From positions 16,862 to 80,861 of the IMG/VR virus record IMGVR_UViG_3300009181_000055: a DNA stretch of 64,000 nucleotides. The stretch is one strand, 5' to 3'. The first letter of the stretch is position 1. Each line of letters opens with the position of its first letter. Under the pieces are notes generated by a model. That model worked only from the letters and a program-made list of their open reading frames with translations, was not told the origin of the DNA and made no database searches. The position numbers were made by a program, and so were the translations under genes. This document shows positions 1 to 9,705 of the stretch, in pieces. Source of the DNA: a virus.

Positions 1-1
1 C

Positions 2-589
2 AACATTACTAATATTGTACAAAATTGGTATAATCAAGTATACACTAATAATGGAGTTGTATTGACATTTAATAATACAGCTATATCATCTAGTAATTAT
101 CCAGAAACGCTAATTCAATTTTACTCTTCAGATACTAATACAGTATTTGAACCTCAATTATATATTAGTTGGACAGGATCTATTACTTACAATACAGGAT
201 CAATGTCTTTAATAACTTACGAAGACAGCCCAATACTATATACTAGAGCATTTAAAGGAGAATTGATAAAAGACAAAAAAACTAGAATATTATTAGGGTC
301 TCGACCTAGATATCCTAGACCTTCATTTGCACAAAATTCTTCATTTGCTACTCAAAAAGCTTTGCCTAGAAATTCATATTATCAAATCAAAGACGCGCAT
401 AACGATCAAATAGTTATACCGTATAGTTCATTTACGCAAGTTAATACTAATGTATCAGGAGCTTATTTTGATTTTTACACGACAATGTTGTATCCGGAAA
501 GATATTACAAATTTGAAATTAAAGCAGAATTTTCCGACATAACTGAATATTTCAATGCATCGGACTTTACATTTAAAATAATTAAATAA
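2..589 (+). CDS. Virion structural protein, C-terminal part (5' end outside window)
   Basis: The reading frame is open from base 2 with no stop, so the gene starts left of the window; the in-frame TTG at 62 is not a convincing start. About 195 residues are visible, rich in Ser, Thr, Tyr and Asn with alternating hydrophobic residues, as in beta-rich phage fibre or baseplate proteins. No catalytic motif is seen. Its stop overlaps the next start as TAATG, so the two are translationally coupled. The neighbours are baseplate- and fibre-type proteins, which suggests a virion role, but the family is not recognised. Confidence 0.6.
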   Translation, partial: NITNIVQNWYNQVYTNNGVVLTFNNTAISSSNYPETLIQFYSSDTNTVFEPQLYISWTGSITYNTGSMSLITYEDSPILYTRAFKGELIKDKKTRILLGSRPRYPRPSFAQNSSFATQKALPRNSYYQIKDAHNDQIVIPYSSFTQVNTNVSGAYFDFYTTMLYPERYYKFEIKAEFSDITEYFNASDFTFKIIK

Positions 590-1602
590 TGGGAACGATC
601 TCAAAAACTCCTGAATATCAAATTGTCAATTCTGCGCAGGTCGTATCAGCACAAGCACCTAAATCTTTAGTAGAGTCTTTTCAATTAATTGAAGTGCCAC
701 CTGCACAAGCACCTAAACCTGCACAAGCACCTAAACCTGCACCGGATAGGATTTATGAATTACATGAATTTGATCCCGATAAAATCGTTACTGGTCAAAT
801 AAACCCTGACCAAATAGATCCATTATTATACAAACCGTTTGATAGAAGTTCTAATGGAACTGTATTAATTGATAAAAATAAAGATTTAACTAATCAAAAA
901 ACTTTAATTAGTTTAAATGTTTCAAAAACATCCAATGTCAAATTTAATCAAGTAATTGATGCTGTGATACAGGAGTTTACGGAAGATTTAGACTCAACTC
1001 TAGCATTTTTAGAAAATAAAGTAGCTTCATTAGAATCAGGTACTCAGCGTAATCGAGCAGATAAAGCAGTTTTAACTACACAGATAGACGAGTTAAATGC
1101 ACAAATAGCTTCATTAAGAGATCAATTAGCATTAGCAGTTGACCCGGGCAGAGATAATATCGTTAGTGATACGTTAGTAGCTGGAAGTGAATTATATTCT
1201 AACCAAACCGGTGCTAATGGAGATCGTATTAGAAATATACTATTATCTAGAAATAGAATGGCAAAAGGTATAATGCAAGGAGATGGTAATTTTATAATAC
1301 GCACTGGTAATTATGATTATAATGGAAATGCGCTTGGCGAAGAATCTATAGTTTGGGGCAGAGGCTATGACGGCAAACAAGATGGCCCGGGCCGCTTTAT
1401 GGGATTAAAAATAACTCCTGGAAGTAATGGATTGTTAGAAGTAGTTAGAGTTGATTATAATAACGTATCTACACCGTTCAAACGTACTTGGGGAGTGTTT
1501 GTTGGAAACATTTCATCAAAAGCAAGAATTCAATTAACAGACTCAGGTATATTAAATTTATATGATGGGTCAAATGTTGTTTGGTCTAGCTATGGCACTT
1601 AA
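589..1602 (+). CDS. Coiled-coil structural protein with bulb-lectin-like C-terminus
   Basis: This 337-residue protein has three visible parts. Residues 20-55 carry a repeated Ala-Gln-Ala-Pro-Lys-Pro linker. Residues about 122-183 form a predicted coiled coil (ENKVASLES, QIDELNAQIASLRDQL). The C-terminal third, from about residue 215, contains two segments resembling the beta-prism repeat of bulb (GNA-type) mannose lectins: MQGDGNFIIRTG and LTDSGILNLYDGSNVVW, compare the family pattern QxDxNxVxY. A trimeric stalk with a sugar-binding tip is a reasonable inference, making it a receptor-binding candidate. It overlaps the preceding gene by one base. Lectin identity is by eye only. Confidence 0.6.
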   Translation: MGTISKTPEYQIVNSAQVVSAQAPKSLVESFQLIEVPPAQAPKPAQAPKPAPDRIYELHEFDPDKIVTGQINPDQIDPLLYKPFDRSSNGTVLIDKNKDLTNQKTLISLNVSKTSNVKFNQVIDAVIQEFTEDLDSTLAFLENKVASLESGTQRNRADKAVLTTQIDELNAQIASLRDQLALAVDPGRDNIVSDTLVAGSELYSNQTGANGDRIRNILLSRNRMAKGIMQGDGNFIIRTGNYDYNGNALGEESIVWGRGYDGKQDGPGRFMGLKITPGSNGLLEVVRVDYNNVSTPFKRTWGVFVGNISSKARIQLTDSGILNLYDGSNVVWSSYGT

Positions 1603-1624
1603 GATACCTAGAATATCTATTTAA

Positions 1625-1634
1625 GATATTTATA
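1625..1634 (+). promoter_or_regulatory. Late-promoter-like motif GATATTTATA
   Basis: Exact GATATTTATA ending 7 bases before the ATG of the 1391-residue structural gene, in the 39-base gap after the preceding stop. One of about twenty copies that mark transcription-unit starts in this window. Confidence 0.5.
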
Positions 1635-1641
1635 TTAAAGG

Positions 1642-4600
1642 ATGTTATCAGTATATACTAATCAGCAAGATTTATTAAACTCAACTAATACTATAAAGGT
1701 ATCTAGATTAGAGTCTGTTGATAAAGAACTTTTAGATACTAGAAAGTTTGCTATTAAGTTTAAATCAACCGGTGAGACCAATCTTAATTCAACTGCGGAT
1801 TTAGAATTACATGTATATACTCCAGACGGTGTTTATTTAACAGGTAATCACGATACTCATTATAGCGTTGATTTTAACGGTACTAGTTCATTAACATACC
1901 AACATTTATCAGTTGATACTAATACTGAATTAGATGGCTTAGGAATACATAGAGGTCAATATAAAGTAGTATACAATTTATTTAATAATTTATTAGGCTC
2001 TTATAAAGGTCAAAAGCTTTGGATTAAAGAAATTTCTCCGTCTAGACGAGAATTAAGAATTCAATTATCTGATAATGAAAGCATCACTTTACGTGATCAA
2101 TTAAATTCTTTTCGTAATCGTTGGAATGATTTACTAACCAATGACGATGTATTTGATTCATTTTTATTAAACTTTGGTTTTAATGAAACGTATCAAATAA
2201 TTAATATGCGATTTGATACTTTTGGGCCAACGCCTGAAATTATTGTTAGATTGTATGCCCCATTACCAGCTAAGTATGGAGAGAAATCTAGATTATGGGT
2301 TTCAGAAGAAATAATTGAATCAGTATTAGATACGGTATCGATTATACCACAGCATATTCCAGATCCAGTTACAGCATTAGCTGGTCCTAATTTTGAATTA
2401 GAAGAATTTGATGGAGGTTCGGTAGCTACTAGCTTTAAAAATTGGAATAATTTACTTACTGAAAATGTACAAACATCGCAGCAATTAATCGACAATTACT
2501 TTTCCGGTTCATTAGCAGGAATAAAATTAAATACCAATCATAGAATATTTGATAGTTTTATTCATTATGGCTCTGCCGTTGAACGAGTTAAAAACTTCAA
2601 GTATAAATTAGAATTAATTGAATATTATTCAGCTCAAGTTCAAACTATATCTCAAGTTAATGGAGGAGATATAACTCAAATTAATTTAGCTGATATTTAC
2701 ATTAAACGAAATCGTGTAGTTAGTGGATTTGATGATTTTGAAAAATATTTATTTTTCGAATCAACGGGAAGTGCTTTATATACACACGTTAATGAAACTA
2801 CGGGGTCATATACTCCTAGAATAGTTAATCCATGGCCAAAGACAACTCCGACTGCATTGAAATGGAACGAAGCTTTTACGATGTGGAGTACGGCAGCTAC
2901 TCAATGGACACTAGGAGCTGCACCTGACCCTTATGGATATTTTGCAACTCAAGTTTCTTCAACTTCTAACACCGGGCAGATATATTATAATGATTTATTA
3001 GAGATTGCTGAAATTTTTGATTATAATAATATTCATAAATTAATAGAAACTGTTCCTTTATATATAAAGGAATCTACAGATAATGAAGAGTATTTGCTCT
3101 TTATTAATATGATGGGGCAACATTTTGATATATTATGGACATATATTAAAGCACTTACGTCAATACATTCTCGAGAAGAAAATCCAAAAGATGGAATGCC
3201 AGATAATTTGCTGTACGATGTTGCTAAATCTTTAGGATTTGATTTATTAAATGGCAAATCAACTTCTGAGCTTTGGAAATATGCTTTAGCTGTTGATGAA
3301 AATGGCGTAGCGTTGGAAAGTGGCGTTAATAATATTACTACGATTACTGATGAAAAAAATACTAAAGAAATTTGGAGAAGAATTGTAAACAATCTTCCTT
3401 ATATATTAAAATCAAAGGGTACTTCTAGATCTATAAAAGCTTTATTGGCTTGTTATGGAATACCTTCTACCGTATTAACGATTAAAGAATATGGCGGTCC
3501 TAGCACATTCACTGATAATAATCATTATCCTGAATATGTGCATGACAAATACCATTATGCATGGCTTTCTCAAACTGGTAGCTTAAGTTTAACAGCCGGC
3601 CAATTCATAAATGGTGCTAAGACTTATGTTTATGCTAACACCTTGGAATTCCGGTTTAAAACGGATAATAACTATATCTATGGTGTAGGAACTCCTTATA
3701 ACATTTTATCTATTAAAAGTGGATCAATTGACGATGTTTATAATTTAATTCTTAACAAAGAAACCAATGATGATAATCAAGGTACTATTACATTATTTAA
3801 TGGTATAACTGGTCAAGCTATTACAGCATCTAATTTAGAAATATTTGACAATAGTTGGATTAGCGTCGTTATTAATAATAACAACTTAACTTCTTCATTG
3901 AATGTAGTAAAATCTTTATACGGCAATACAATATATAATGTATCTGCTAGTGTAATTGGAGCGCCTAATCCATTTAAGCAATCGACTATAACATTTGCGT
4001 CAGGATCTAGAGCAATAACTCCAGTATTTGTTAATAGCACTACTATATCTTCTCTAGGTAAGTTTCATGGTCACTTTCAAGAAATTCGTTTATGGTCTGG
4101 GTCGCTAAATAACGCTACTATTCAAGAGCATGCAGCATCCCCAAATACATACACTTATAATGTTGATAGAACTTTATTAACAACCGGAGAAGAAGCTGCT
4201 AAGCCATTTGATCATTTATTGCAAAGATTTACTTTATCAGATAAAACAATAAAGAGTGGTTCATTTTATCAATCGTCAACTCACCCTAATCAAACTATTA
4301 ATACAGGTTCACTTTTCTTCAATGGATTTGGAAGTAGTTCAGGGTCAATAGTATTTGAAGGATTTGAAGAAACATATTACACACCATCTCCTTCGTTAGG
4401 AGCTTCTAGTTTATATTCAAACAAAGTAAGAATTGAATCTGCTAGTTTAGATGTTAATAAAAGATTAAATACTAAAACAAGAATTGAGAAATCATCATTT
4501 GACAGATACTCTTTAGACTCTAATAGAGTAGGAGTTTATTTCTCCCCTCAAACTGCAATCAATGAAGACATATTCAATCAATTAGGATATTTTGAAATTG

Positions 4601-5817
4601 ACGATTATATCGGAGACCCAGGAGATATTTTAAATGACAATTATACAAAGCTAAATAACTTTGCAATTAATTACTGGAAGAAGTATGAAAATAGAAATGA
4701 CTTTGAAGCGTATTTCAGAGCTCTTCAAATTTATGACTTTACTTTATTTAAGTATATTAAGCAGCTACTTCCTAAAAGAGCAAATGCAATTGTAGGATTA
4801 GTTGTAGAGCCAAATGTTTTAGAAAGAAGTAAAGTTAAACTTATTAACAACCCTGTAATTGAAAATTTAAAGCACGATGTAACTTTAAATGCAGTTAATG
4901 ACGTATCAGCTTCTGGAGTATATCAAAACTTAAATGGATTAATTACTCAACCAATAACCGTTGCAGACTCTAGTATATTTCCTAATTTAACAGGAGTAAT
5001 GAGTAGCTCGTTAGCGATGACTTCTGAATATCAATCTTATGCCGGTCTTATTGAAAATAATACCACAGACATTGATAAGCTAGGAACTTCATGGGTTCAG
5101 CATAGATACATAGATAAATATAAAATAACAGAATCAGGATCTTATAAGCCTATTCAAACTACTATATACGATCAAAGACCGTTTGGACAATATTCATTTA
5201 CTTCTTCATATACAAATGTTAGCAGTAGCGTTGCCTTGGTACAGCGATTGTATGATGCTACGGTAGCTTATTTAATGCCAGGAGATAAAGTAACTTTTAC
5301 AATGCCAGCCACGTATACAGGATCACTGTATTGTTATTTTGAAGTAACTTCATTTGCAGGTAACCCGGTAAGTATAGATGTGATAGATTTTGCTACTACT
5401 TCAATAGTAGCAAATATACCTATTAATGGCGTGGGAACATATCAAACCACAAACGCGGTTACATTAACCGGACCTAAATTTACACTAAAAAATAAAATTA
5501 CCTCTATCAAAGACGTAGAAATTGCCGACATTTATATATACGAATCTGTAACTTCATATAGTAGTTCATTAATTCCATATCCGGTAACTGCTAGTTTAGG
5601 AAATAAATTTCAAGGAACTGGATATGCAAATGCTAGATTAAACGGTTCTAAATTGGTAGGATCGGCAGTTAACGCAAATTCAAGACAAACTGTCGACGGA
5701 GGACCTGTAGTTAAAGTGACGCAAGTAAATCCAAATCAAGTAGTGTTTGCAAATAATCAATTAACAACAATAGACAGAGCAACATCAGGTAGATCTACAA
5801 ACTCCAGGATTGGATAA
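1642..5817 (+). CDS. Large virion protein with LamG/concanavalin-like domain
   Basis: At 1391 residues this is a major structural gene of the baseplate/fibre cluster. Residues about 588-608 hold ILKSKGTSRSIKALLACYGIP, a segment I know from large baseplate-associated proteins of marine T4-like phages. Residues about 650-850 look like a LamG/concanavalin-A jelly roll (LEFRFKT, ISVVIN, GHFQEIRLWSGSL followed by an ATIQEHA helix), a fold often used for glycan binding. The C-terminal 300 residues are beta-rich. A GATATTTATA motif precedes the start. A baseplate wedge or fibre-anchoring role is inferred; the exact T4 counterpart is uncertain. Confidence 0.65.
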   Translation: MLSVYTNQQDLLNSTNTIKVSRLESVDKELLDTRKFAIKFKSTGETNLNSTADLELHVYTPDGVYLTGNHDTHYSVDFNGTSSLTYQHLSVDTNTELDGLGIHRGQYKVVYNLFNNLLGSYKGQKLWIKEISPSRRELRIQLSDNESITLRDQLNSFRNRWNDLLTNDDVFDSFLLNFGFNETYQIINMRFDTFGPTPEIIVRLYAPLPAKYGEKSRLWVSEEIIESVLDTVSIIPQHIPDPVTALAGPNFELEEFDGGSVATSFKNWNNLLTENVQTSQQLIDNYFSGSLAGIKLNTNHRIFDSFIHYGSAVERVKNFKYKLELIEYYSAQVQTISQVNGGDITQINLADIYIKRNRVVSGFDDFEKYLFFESTGSALYTHVNETTGSYTPRIVNPWPKTTPTALKWNEAFTMWSTAATQWTLGAAPDPYGYFATQVSSTSNTGQIYYNDLLEIAEIFDYNNIHKLIETVPLYIKESTDNEEYLLFINMMGQHFDILWTYIKALTSIHSREENPKDGMPDNLLYDVAKSLGFDLLNGKSTSELWKYALAVDENGVALESGVNNITTITDEKNTKEIWRRIVNNLPYILKSKGTSRSIKALLACYGIPSTVLTIKEYGGPSTFTDNNHYPEYVHDKYHYAWLSQTGSLSLTAGQFINGAKTYVYANTLEFRFKTDNNYIYGVGTPYNILSIKSGSIDDVYNLILNKETNDDNQGTITLFNGITGQAITASNLEIFDNSWISVVINNNNLTSSLNVVKSLYGNTIYNVSASVIGAPNPFKQSTITFASGSRAITPVFVNSTTISSLGKFHGHFQEIRLWSGSLNNATIQEHAASPNTYTYNVDRTLLTTGEEAAKPFDHLLQRFTLSDKTIKSGSFYQSSTHPNQTINTGSLFFNGFGSSSGSIVFEGFEETYYTPSPSLGASSLYSNKVRIESASLDVNKRLNTKTRIEKSSFDRYSLDSNRVGVYFSPQTAINEDIFNQLGYFEIDDYIGDPGDILNDNYTKLNNFAINYWKKYENRNDFEAYFRALQIYDFTLFKYIKQLLPKRANAIVGLVVEPNVLERSKVKLINNPVIENLKHDVTLNAVNDVSASGVYQNLNGLITQPITVADSSIFPNLTGVMSSSLAMTSEYQSYAGLIENNTTDIDKLGTSWVQHRYIDKYKITESGSYKPIQTTIYDQRPFGQYSFTSSYTNVSSSVALVQRLYDATVAYLMPGDKVTFTMPATYTGSLYCYFEVTSFAGNPVSIDVIDFATTSIVANIPINGVGTYQTTNAVTLTGPKFTLKNKITSIKDVEIADIYIYESVTSYSSSLIPYPVTASLGNKFQGTGYANARLNGSKLVGSAVNANSRQTVDGGPVVKVTQVNPNQVVFANNQLTTIDRATSGRSTNSRIG

Positions 5818-5856
5818 AATGATTCTTAAATATAAATCTGAATTTTTCAATAGTCT

Positions 5857-5865
5857 ATATTTATT
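5857..5865 (+). promoter_or_regulatory. Late-promoter-like motif ATATTTATT
   Basis: ATATTTATT preceded by CT rather than G, 17 bases before the ATG at 5883, in the 65-base gap after the large LamG-type gene. Confidence 0.45.
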
Positions 5866-5882
5866 AAAAAGGTATAAACAAG

Positions 5883-6560
5883 ATGGGATACTTAAATAAT
5901 AGTACAATAACCGTTGACGCAATTCTTACTAAAAAAGGAAGAGAATTGCTAGCTCGCGGAAAAGATGAATTTAAAATCACTCAATTTGCAGTAGCAGATG
6001 ATGAGATTGATTATGATTTGTGGAACCCTGCACACCCATTAGGGTCTGATTATTATGGCATTATCATTGAGAATATGCCATTAGTAGAAGCTAGTGCAGA
6101 TGAATCAAATGTAATGCGTTACAAATTAGTAACATTGCCAAAGAAAACAGCAAGAATACCAGTTATTCAAGTTGGTCAATCTTCAATAACGCTAACATCT
6201 CCAGGTCAACAGTCGACTATTAATCCGACAACGACAAACTTTACTTCTGGAAATGCTACATTAGGATACACTGCAATTTTATCTAATTCAGACACAGCAA
6301 CACTTCAAGTAGTGCAACCTGTTAATGCAGGTGTTAGTCCTACAGTACCAAGATTTATTGGAGATTCTGAATCAGCTCAAACTGTATCAGCAGTTGGATT
6401 TAGCTTTAATATCATTGCTAAGCAGCAATTAGTTGCAGACTCTGTAGCTACTATCACTATTATAGGAAATGAAACTGGTGGTAGAGTAACTGTTAATTTA
6501 ACTGTTAAAAAAGTACAATTAGCGACAGCTTCAAATACTTCAATAACTAACGCACAATAA
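5883..6560 (+). CDS. Conserved phage structural protein, Ig-like C-terminus
   Basis: A 225-residue protein. The first 75 residues (ILTKKGRELLARGKDEFKI, then FAVADDEIDYDLWNPAHP) match a head-to-tail-region or baseplate-type protein I have seen repeatedly in T4-like phages of Bacteroidetes and marine hosts, without an assigned function. The remaining 130 residues are rich in Thr, Ser and Val and end in a strand pattern (VATITIIGNETGGRVTVNLTVKK) compatible with an Ig-like or cadherin-like domain. It is the first gene of a pair with the next structural gene. A virion role is inferred from composition and context. Confidence 0.55.
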   Translation: MGYLNNSTITVDAILTKKGRELLARGKDEFKITQFAVADDEIDYDLWNPAHPLGSDYYGIIIENMPLVEASADESNVMRYKLVTLPKKTARIPVIQVGQSSITLTSPGQQSTINPTTTNFTSGNATLGYTAILSNSDTATLQVVQPVNAGVSPTVPRFIGDSESAQTVSAVGFSFNIIAKQQLVADSVATITIIGNETGGRVTVNLTVKKVQLATASNTSITNAQ

Positions 6561-6573
6561 TTAAAAAAATAAC

Positions 6574-7848
6574 ATGGGAGTAATTAGAACACCATTAGTG
6601 GTAAATAATTTAGCGGCAGCACCTAGAGCAGCTGCAGCTGCAAATATACAAGCAGTTACATTACCAAATTCAAACGCTAATTTAGTGAACGAAATTGAAA
6701 CTCGAGCTCGTGCTATTGCAGCTGAAATGGTAGCACAAGTAGCTAGACAATCTCAAGTAGCTTCAAGTGGAAGAGTATTTACTCGCTTTGACGTTGCATC
6801 TGATATCATTGAAAATCAAAAAACATTTGTAACGACTGGTTTATTTACTGGTAATGCAGCTACAATGTCATTAGCTTATTCTAGCTCAGCTCAATCTACA
6901 GCATCTAAAACATATTATTATGATATGTTAAATGCCAATCCTGCTCTTTCAACTTCAGAAGTTCAATTTGCAGTAGCTCATGGTCATAGATTAGGTTCAG
7001 GATCTTCAGCTGCTGGAACATTAAATGATTCTCCGGCAAGAGCAGTATATTCTCAATATCGTTTGCTATTATTAAATCCAGGAGACACGACATTTACCTT
7101 TGGTGGTAGTCAATCTTCAGATTCAATATATGCTTTGAATTTCAATCGCGCAAGAATTAAAGATAAATTAGACCCAGGTAACTGGCAATTAACTTTAACT
7201 AATTTAAGTGGTTCAGGATTTACTAATAATACTCATACTGGATCAAATGTAAAACCGTTAAATACCAATTTTATTTCATTAATAGATGATTCAGGTCAAA
7301 CTCAAGAAACAAATTTATCTACCGGAGGTAGAGTATTTAATGTTGTATCTGGATCTATTACCGGAGGAGTTTTTAACTCAACCGATCCTAAATATTATGG
7401 ATTAGCTTATCCTGATATGGGTATTTTAATTTTAAATGGATTAGCGTTAGACACTTCAATGTCATTTAATACAGTAACAGGTTCAAATATAGCTGGAGAT
7501 AATGCTTGGAAATTATTTACTTCAATTTCAGGAGGATTGGCTTATGGGGTTGGAAATAGTCTACCAAATTTAGCATTCTCAGCACGTAATGAAGAAACAG
7601 TAACTTCGACTCACTTTTTTGTTCGAGTTAAAAATGGTGAATATAATTTTTCAAATAACCCAACATTTACTACCGGTTCAGTAGGAGAGCTTTTGCAACC
7701 AACATTTATCGGAGACCCTAAGACGTATATTACATCAATTGGTATGTATAACGATCGTCAAGAATTGTTAGCAGTAGCAAAATTATCTAAACCAATACAA
7801 AAATCATTTAGTAACGAAGCTTTAATAAAAGTTAAGTTAGATTTTTAG
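6574..7848 (+). CDS. Virion structural protein, shares C-terminal domain with next gene
   Basis: This 424-residue protein starts with an Ala-rich helical region (residues 1-65) and continues beta-rich. Its last 85 residues (VRVKNGEYNFSNNPTF, then YITSIGMYNDRQELLAVAKL and SKPIQK) are clearly related to the end of the following gene product, which has KLKEDEFNFTSNPTI, YITTVGLY, ELVAIGKL and TPIKK. This C-terminal module recurs in structural proteins of T4-like phages and probably attaches them to a common virion partner. No enzymatic motif is seen. Transcription probably ends at the hairpin at 7876. Confidence 0.6.
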   Translation: MGVIRTPLVVNNLAAAPRAAAAANIQAVTLPNSNANLVNEIETRARAIAAEMVAQVARQSQVASSGRVFTRFDVASDIIENQKTFVTTGLFTGNAATMSLAYSSSAQSTASKTYYYDMLNANPALSTSEVQFAVAHGHRLGSGSSAAGTLNDSPARAVYSQYRLLLLNPGDTTFTFGGSQSSDSIYALNFNRARIKDKLDPGNWQLTLTNLSGSGFTNNTHTGSNVKPLNTNFISLIDDSGQTQETNLSTGGRVFNVVSGSITGGVFNSTDPKYYGLAYPDMGILILNGLALDTSMSFNTVTGSNIAGDNAWKLFTSISGGLAYGVGNSLPNLAFSARNEETVTSTHFFVRVKNGEYNFSNNPTFTTGSVGELLQPTFIGDPKTYITSIGMYNDRQELLAVAKLSKPIQKSFSNEALIKVKLDF

Positions 7849-7875
7849 TAGTACTTAAAATAAACCTATTAAATT

Positions 7876-7910
7876 GGCTCTTTGATATTTATATTAAAGA
7901 GCCATTTTTA
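7876..7910 (+). terminator. Terminator-like hairpin with promoter motif in its loop
   Basis: GGCTCTTT (7876-7883) pairs perfectly with AAAGAGCC (7896-7903) and is followed by ATTTTTA. This is a rho-independent terminator shape for the 6574 gene. The 12-base loop holds GATATTTATATT, the recurrent promoter-like motif for the next gene. Confidence 0.65.
7884..7893 (+). promoter_or_regulatory. Late-promoter-like motif GATATTTATA inside a hairpin loop
   Basis: Exact GATATTTATA 21 bases before the ATG at 7915 and contained in the loop of the 7876-7903 stem. A transcript starting just downstream would lack the 5' arm and so escape the hairpin. Confidence 0.5.
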
Positions 7911-7914
7911 CATT

Positions 7915-9687
7915 ATGGGGAAACCAGGAGTATTTAAAAGAATTGACGGTCAGGATAAGACTATCACGCCATTCAAGGTTTATAAATCTTGGAGGTATGA
8001 TACTACATCTAGTTTAGATAGTGATAACATTGATCGATTAGTAGCAATCAAACCTAATCCAGCATTATATTCCGGAAATAAAGTTACATTAGATACTTGG
8101 CAACGACAATTAGATTCTTCTTCACTATTAGTTAATATAGCTAATAATAAAGAAGCTTCAATGATTTGGTATAGCTTAAATCATTTATATTATAAGAGAG
8201 CAGGTCAGCCTTTTGAAACATTTGGATATGCAGACCCACAGGCTATTGAAAGAACTATATTTAATGAAGCTTCAGTTATATCTATTCCGCAAAAAAAGTT
8301 TGGAGAAACTATCAAACCAGGTACTGTTAAATTGCGTTTTAAAAATACTCAATTAAATACTGTTACAATGTCATTGTATGATGACGGTAAAGGAAATTTA
8401 ATTGATTCTGCATTAAGTGCTTCCGTGTCAGGAGAAATATTATACTTAGGGTTTAATTCATCTACATATTCCAGAACTTATTTAGACACCGTATATAACA
8501 CGGGATCATTATTATCTACCGAATTAAATACTAGAAATGAAATTAATAATATTTACGTAGACACTTTAATACCTGAGTATTTAGTTAATAGTAAAAATGT
8601 TAGCATAACACCTAATCCTTTACTTACTATCGGAGCTACTAAATGGGGTAACGCTGCTACATTTGCAGGAGAAGGATATATTCGTTTACCAAATAGAGAA
8701 GATGTTAATTTTAAACAAAGTCAAAATTATGCTGTTTCATTTTGGGCTAATATGGCTACTACGGGTTCTGGAATTGTATCGTTATTATCAAAAAGAACGA
8801 CAGGTACGGGAACTGTATTTAATTCAAAAACAGGAGTTTATGACACTGGAGATATAAATTATAATATTTCTCAATATCCATTTGATATAACGTATAATAT
8901 TGTAACGAAAACGGTATTCGCAAATCAATCAACAGGTGCAGAAACGGTATCTATCTCATCAAACTTAGCAACTACATCATCAGCACATATATTAGTAAAT
9001 AAAACAGGTTCTAGATTTGAATTGTATATAAATGGAGCTTTAGCTGATGTAGGCTTTACTCCTAGTTTAGGAAATATATACAATGAAGCTGATATCTTTA
9101 TTGGATCTTTAGGAATTGATAAAGACGGAAAAGCTGTTAATGGAATGTTTGGCGACATCGACGAATTTTTTATATTTAATAAAGGATTAAGCCAAAGTGA
9201 AATTACCCAATTATCATATACAGGCTCTGAAAATTTAATGGTTACTAATACCAATGCCGTAGGTAATGTATTTTATGAGCATGGAATGATTGTTTTATCA
9301 GATCCTAGACCTAAATATGGTACTTCACAATATAGACCATTCAGTGATAGAGTTTATAATTATCTTTCGTCAGTAACTCAATCTGCTTATATAGATGATT
9401 TTTATTTAGAATATAATTCAACAGTAACTCTTTATGAGCATGAATATATTTGTAAATTAAAGGAAGATGAATTTAACTTTACTTCTAATCCGACGATTAG
9501 ATTAGACAATGATCCTTCGTCAGAAGTTCCAAAACCAATTACTTCTAATAGTGAATTTGCTCCTTACATTACAACCGTTGGACTATATACATCTTTCGGA
9601 GAGTTAGTAGCGATAGGAAAACTAGGAACACCAATTAAAAAACGAGACAACGTTGATTTGAACTTAATAGTTCGATTTGACATATAA
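7915..9687 (+). CDS. Virion protein with LamG-like jelly roll
   Basis: The start is ATG 7915 (MGKPGVFKRIDG); an in-frame TTG at 7882 lies inside the terminator hairpin and is rejected. The 590-residue product has a conserved-looking N-terminal region (residues 1-240). A LamG/concanavalin-like domain follows at about residues 245-460 (ATFAGEGYIRLPNRED, YAVSFWANM, FELYINGALADVGF, FGDIDEFFIFNKGLSQSEI). The C-terminal module of about 90 residues is shared with the preceding gene. LamG folds in phage virions usually bind surface glycans. A baseplate/fibre adaptor role is inferred. No enzyme motif is visible. Confidence 0.65.
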   Translation: MGKPGVFKRIDGQDKTITPFKVYKSWRYDTTSSLDSDNIDRLVAIKPNPALYSGNKVTLDTWQRQLDSSSLLVNIANNKEASMIWYSLNHLYYKRAGQPFETFGYADPQAIERTIFNEASVISIPQKKFGETIKPGTVKLRFKNTQLNTVTMSLYDDGKGNLIDSALSASVSGEILYLGFNSSTYSRTYLDTVYNTGSLLSTELNTRNEINNIYVDTLIPEYLVNSKNVSITPNPLLTIGATKWGNAATFAGEGYIRLPNREDVNFKQSQNYAVSFWANMATTGSGIVSLLSKRTTGTGTVFNSKTGVYDTGDINYNISQYPFDITYNIVTKTVFANQSTGAETVSISSNLATTSSAHILVNKTGSRFELYINGALADVGFTPSLGNIYNEADIFIGSLGIDKDGKAVNGMFGDIDEFFIFNKGLSQSEITQLSYTGSENLMVTNTNAVGNVFYEHGMIVLSDPRPKYGTSQYRPFSDRVYNYLSSVTQSAYIDDFYLEYNSTVTLYEHEYICKLKEDEFNFTSNPTIRLDNDPSSEVPKPITSNSEFAPYITTVGLYTSFGELVAIGKLGTPIKKRDNVDLNLIVRFDI

Positions 9688-9705
9688 TTATATAAAATAA
9701 AAGTT

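Noticed and set aside
2193-3392. Minus-strand frames of 100 and 119 codons
   Set aside because: They lie inside the 1391-residue structural gene, have no promoter-like motif or related neighbours, and look like chance antisense frames.
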